Origin: an uncultured Eubacteriales bacterium
GTDB taxonomy: Bacteria > Bacillota > Clostridia > Peptostreptococcales > Anaerovoracaceae
Length of the DNA stretch: 6,687 nt
NCBI GenBank assembly: GCA_902797345.1
Contig: CADBSL010000088.1
Location: forward strand, 1-6,687
Direction of reading: 5' to 3'
The notes beneath the pieces were generated by a model that did no database searches, was not told where the DNA came from, and saw only the letters and a program-made list of their open reading frames with translations. The position numbers were made by a program, and so were the translations under genes. Positions 6,585-6,687 of the stretch are shown one piece after another (position 1 is the stretch's first letter; every line of letters starts with the position of its first letter).

Positions 6585-6687
6585 TTAGTCGATGCCGACA
6601 GCCGCCCCCAGCACTTCGCCGATGGAGTCGTTGATGACCAGGTTGGCCTGGTGATCGGCCTGGGTGGAGCTCTTGTTGATCACCACC
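6585..6687 (-). CDS. NAD-dependent protein deacylase (Sir2 family), C-terminal fragment at window edge
   Basis: Only the last 33 codons lie in the window, ending at TAA (6587-6585). The translation begins V-V-I-N-K-S-S-T-Q-A-D and continues with A-N-L-V-I-N-D-S-I-G-E-V-L-G. This matches the C-terminal end of bacterial sirtuins, where the I-N-x-x-x-T segment belongs to the Rossmann fold that holds NAD and the L-V-I-N-D-S-I-G-E-V-L helix closes the domain. Sirtuins remove acetyl or other acyl groups from protein lysines using NAD. The catalytic histidine and any zinc-binding cysteines lie outside the window, so activity and subclass (CobB-like or other) cannot be judged. A strong terminator follows, so this gene is transcriptionally separate from sbcDC despite the shared strand. 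Confidence 0.8.
   Translation of the reverse strand, partial: VVINKSSTQADHQANLVINDSIGEVLGAAVGID

Overview
The window looks like part of a moderately GC-rich Bacillota genome, most likely a Clostridia or Lachnospiraceae-type anaerobe. This rests on the style of the IlvE and SbcC proteins, the strong Shine-Dalgarno sites and the compact spacing. It is an inference from protein flavour, not a taxonomic proof. Five protein-coding genes are supported, two of them cut by the window edges. No insertion sequence, CRISPR array, tRNA or rRNA was seen.

Left part (1-1990): the 3' portion of a fumarylacetoacetate hydrolase (FAH) family gene reads rightward and converges on a leftward type II branched-chain aminotransferase gene (ilvE). 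The short gap between them holds a strong two-tier hairpin (814-855). It makes best sense as the ilvE terminator. ilvE has its own promoter (TTGCAT, 17-nt spacer, TATAAT) just upstream of a good ribosome binding site. A 12-nt-period direct repeat lies just upstream of the -35.

Middle (2032-6329): a leftward sbcD-sbcC operon encodes the Mre11/Rad50-type nuclease-ATPase complex that processes hairpins and protein-blocked DNA ends. The genes overlap by 4 bases (ATGA). The sbcC Shine-Dalgarno site is almost fully complementary to the 16S tail and sits inside the last codons of sbcD. All catalytic motifs of both proteins and the zinc-hook CPVC are intact.

Right part (6330-6687): upstream of sbcD is a 255-base gap without a protein gene. 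It contains a rod-like nested inverted repeat (6357-6519) that looks like a structured RNA of about 160 nt which I cannot assign to a family. This is the most interesting object in the window. It is followed by a leftward intrinsic terminator (about 6525-6566) belonging to a sirtuin gene, of which only the last 33 codons are present.

The metabolic genes (FAH, ilvE), the DNA-repair operon and the sirtuin do not form an obvious common pathway. The region reads as ordinary chromosomal backbone plus one candidate noncoding RNA.
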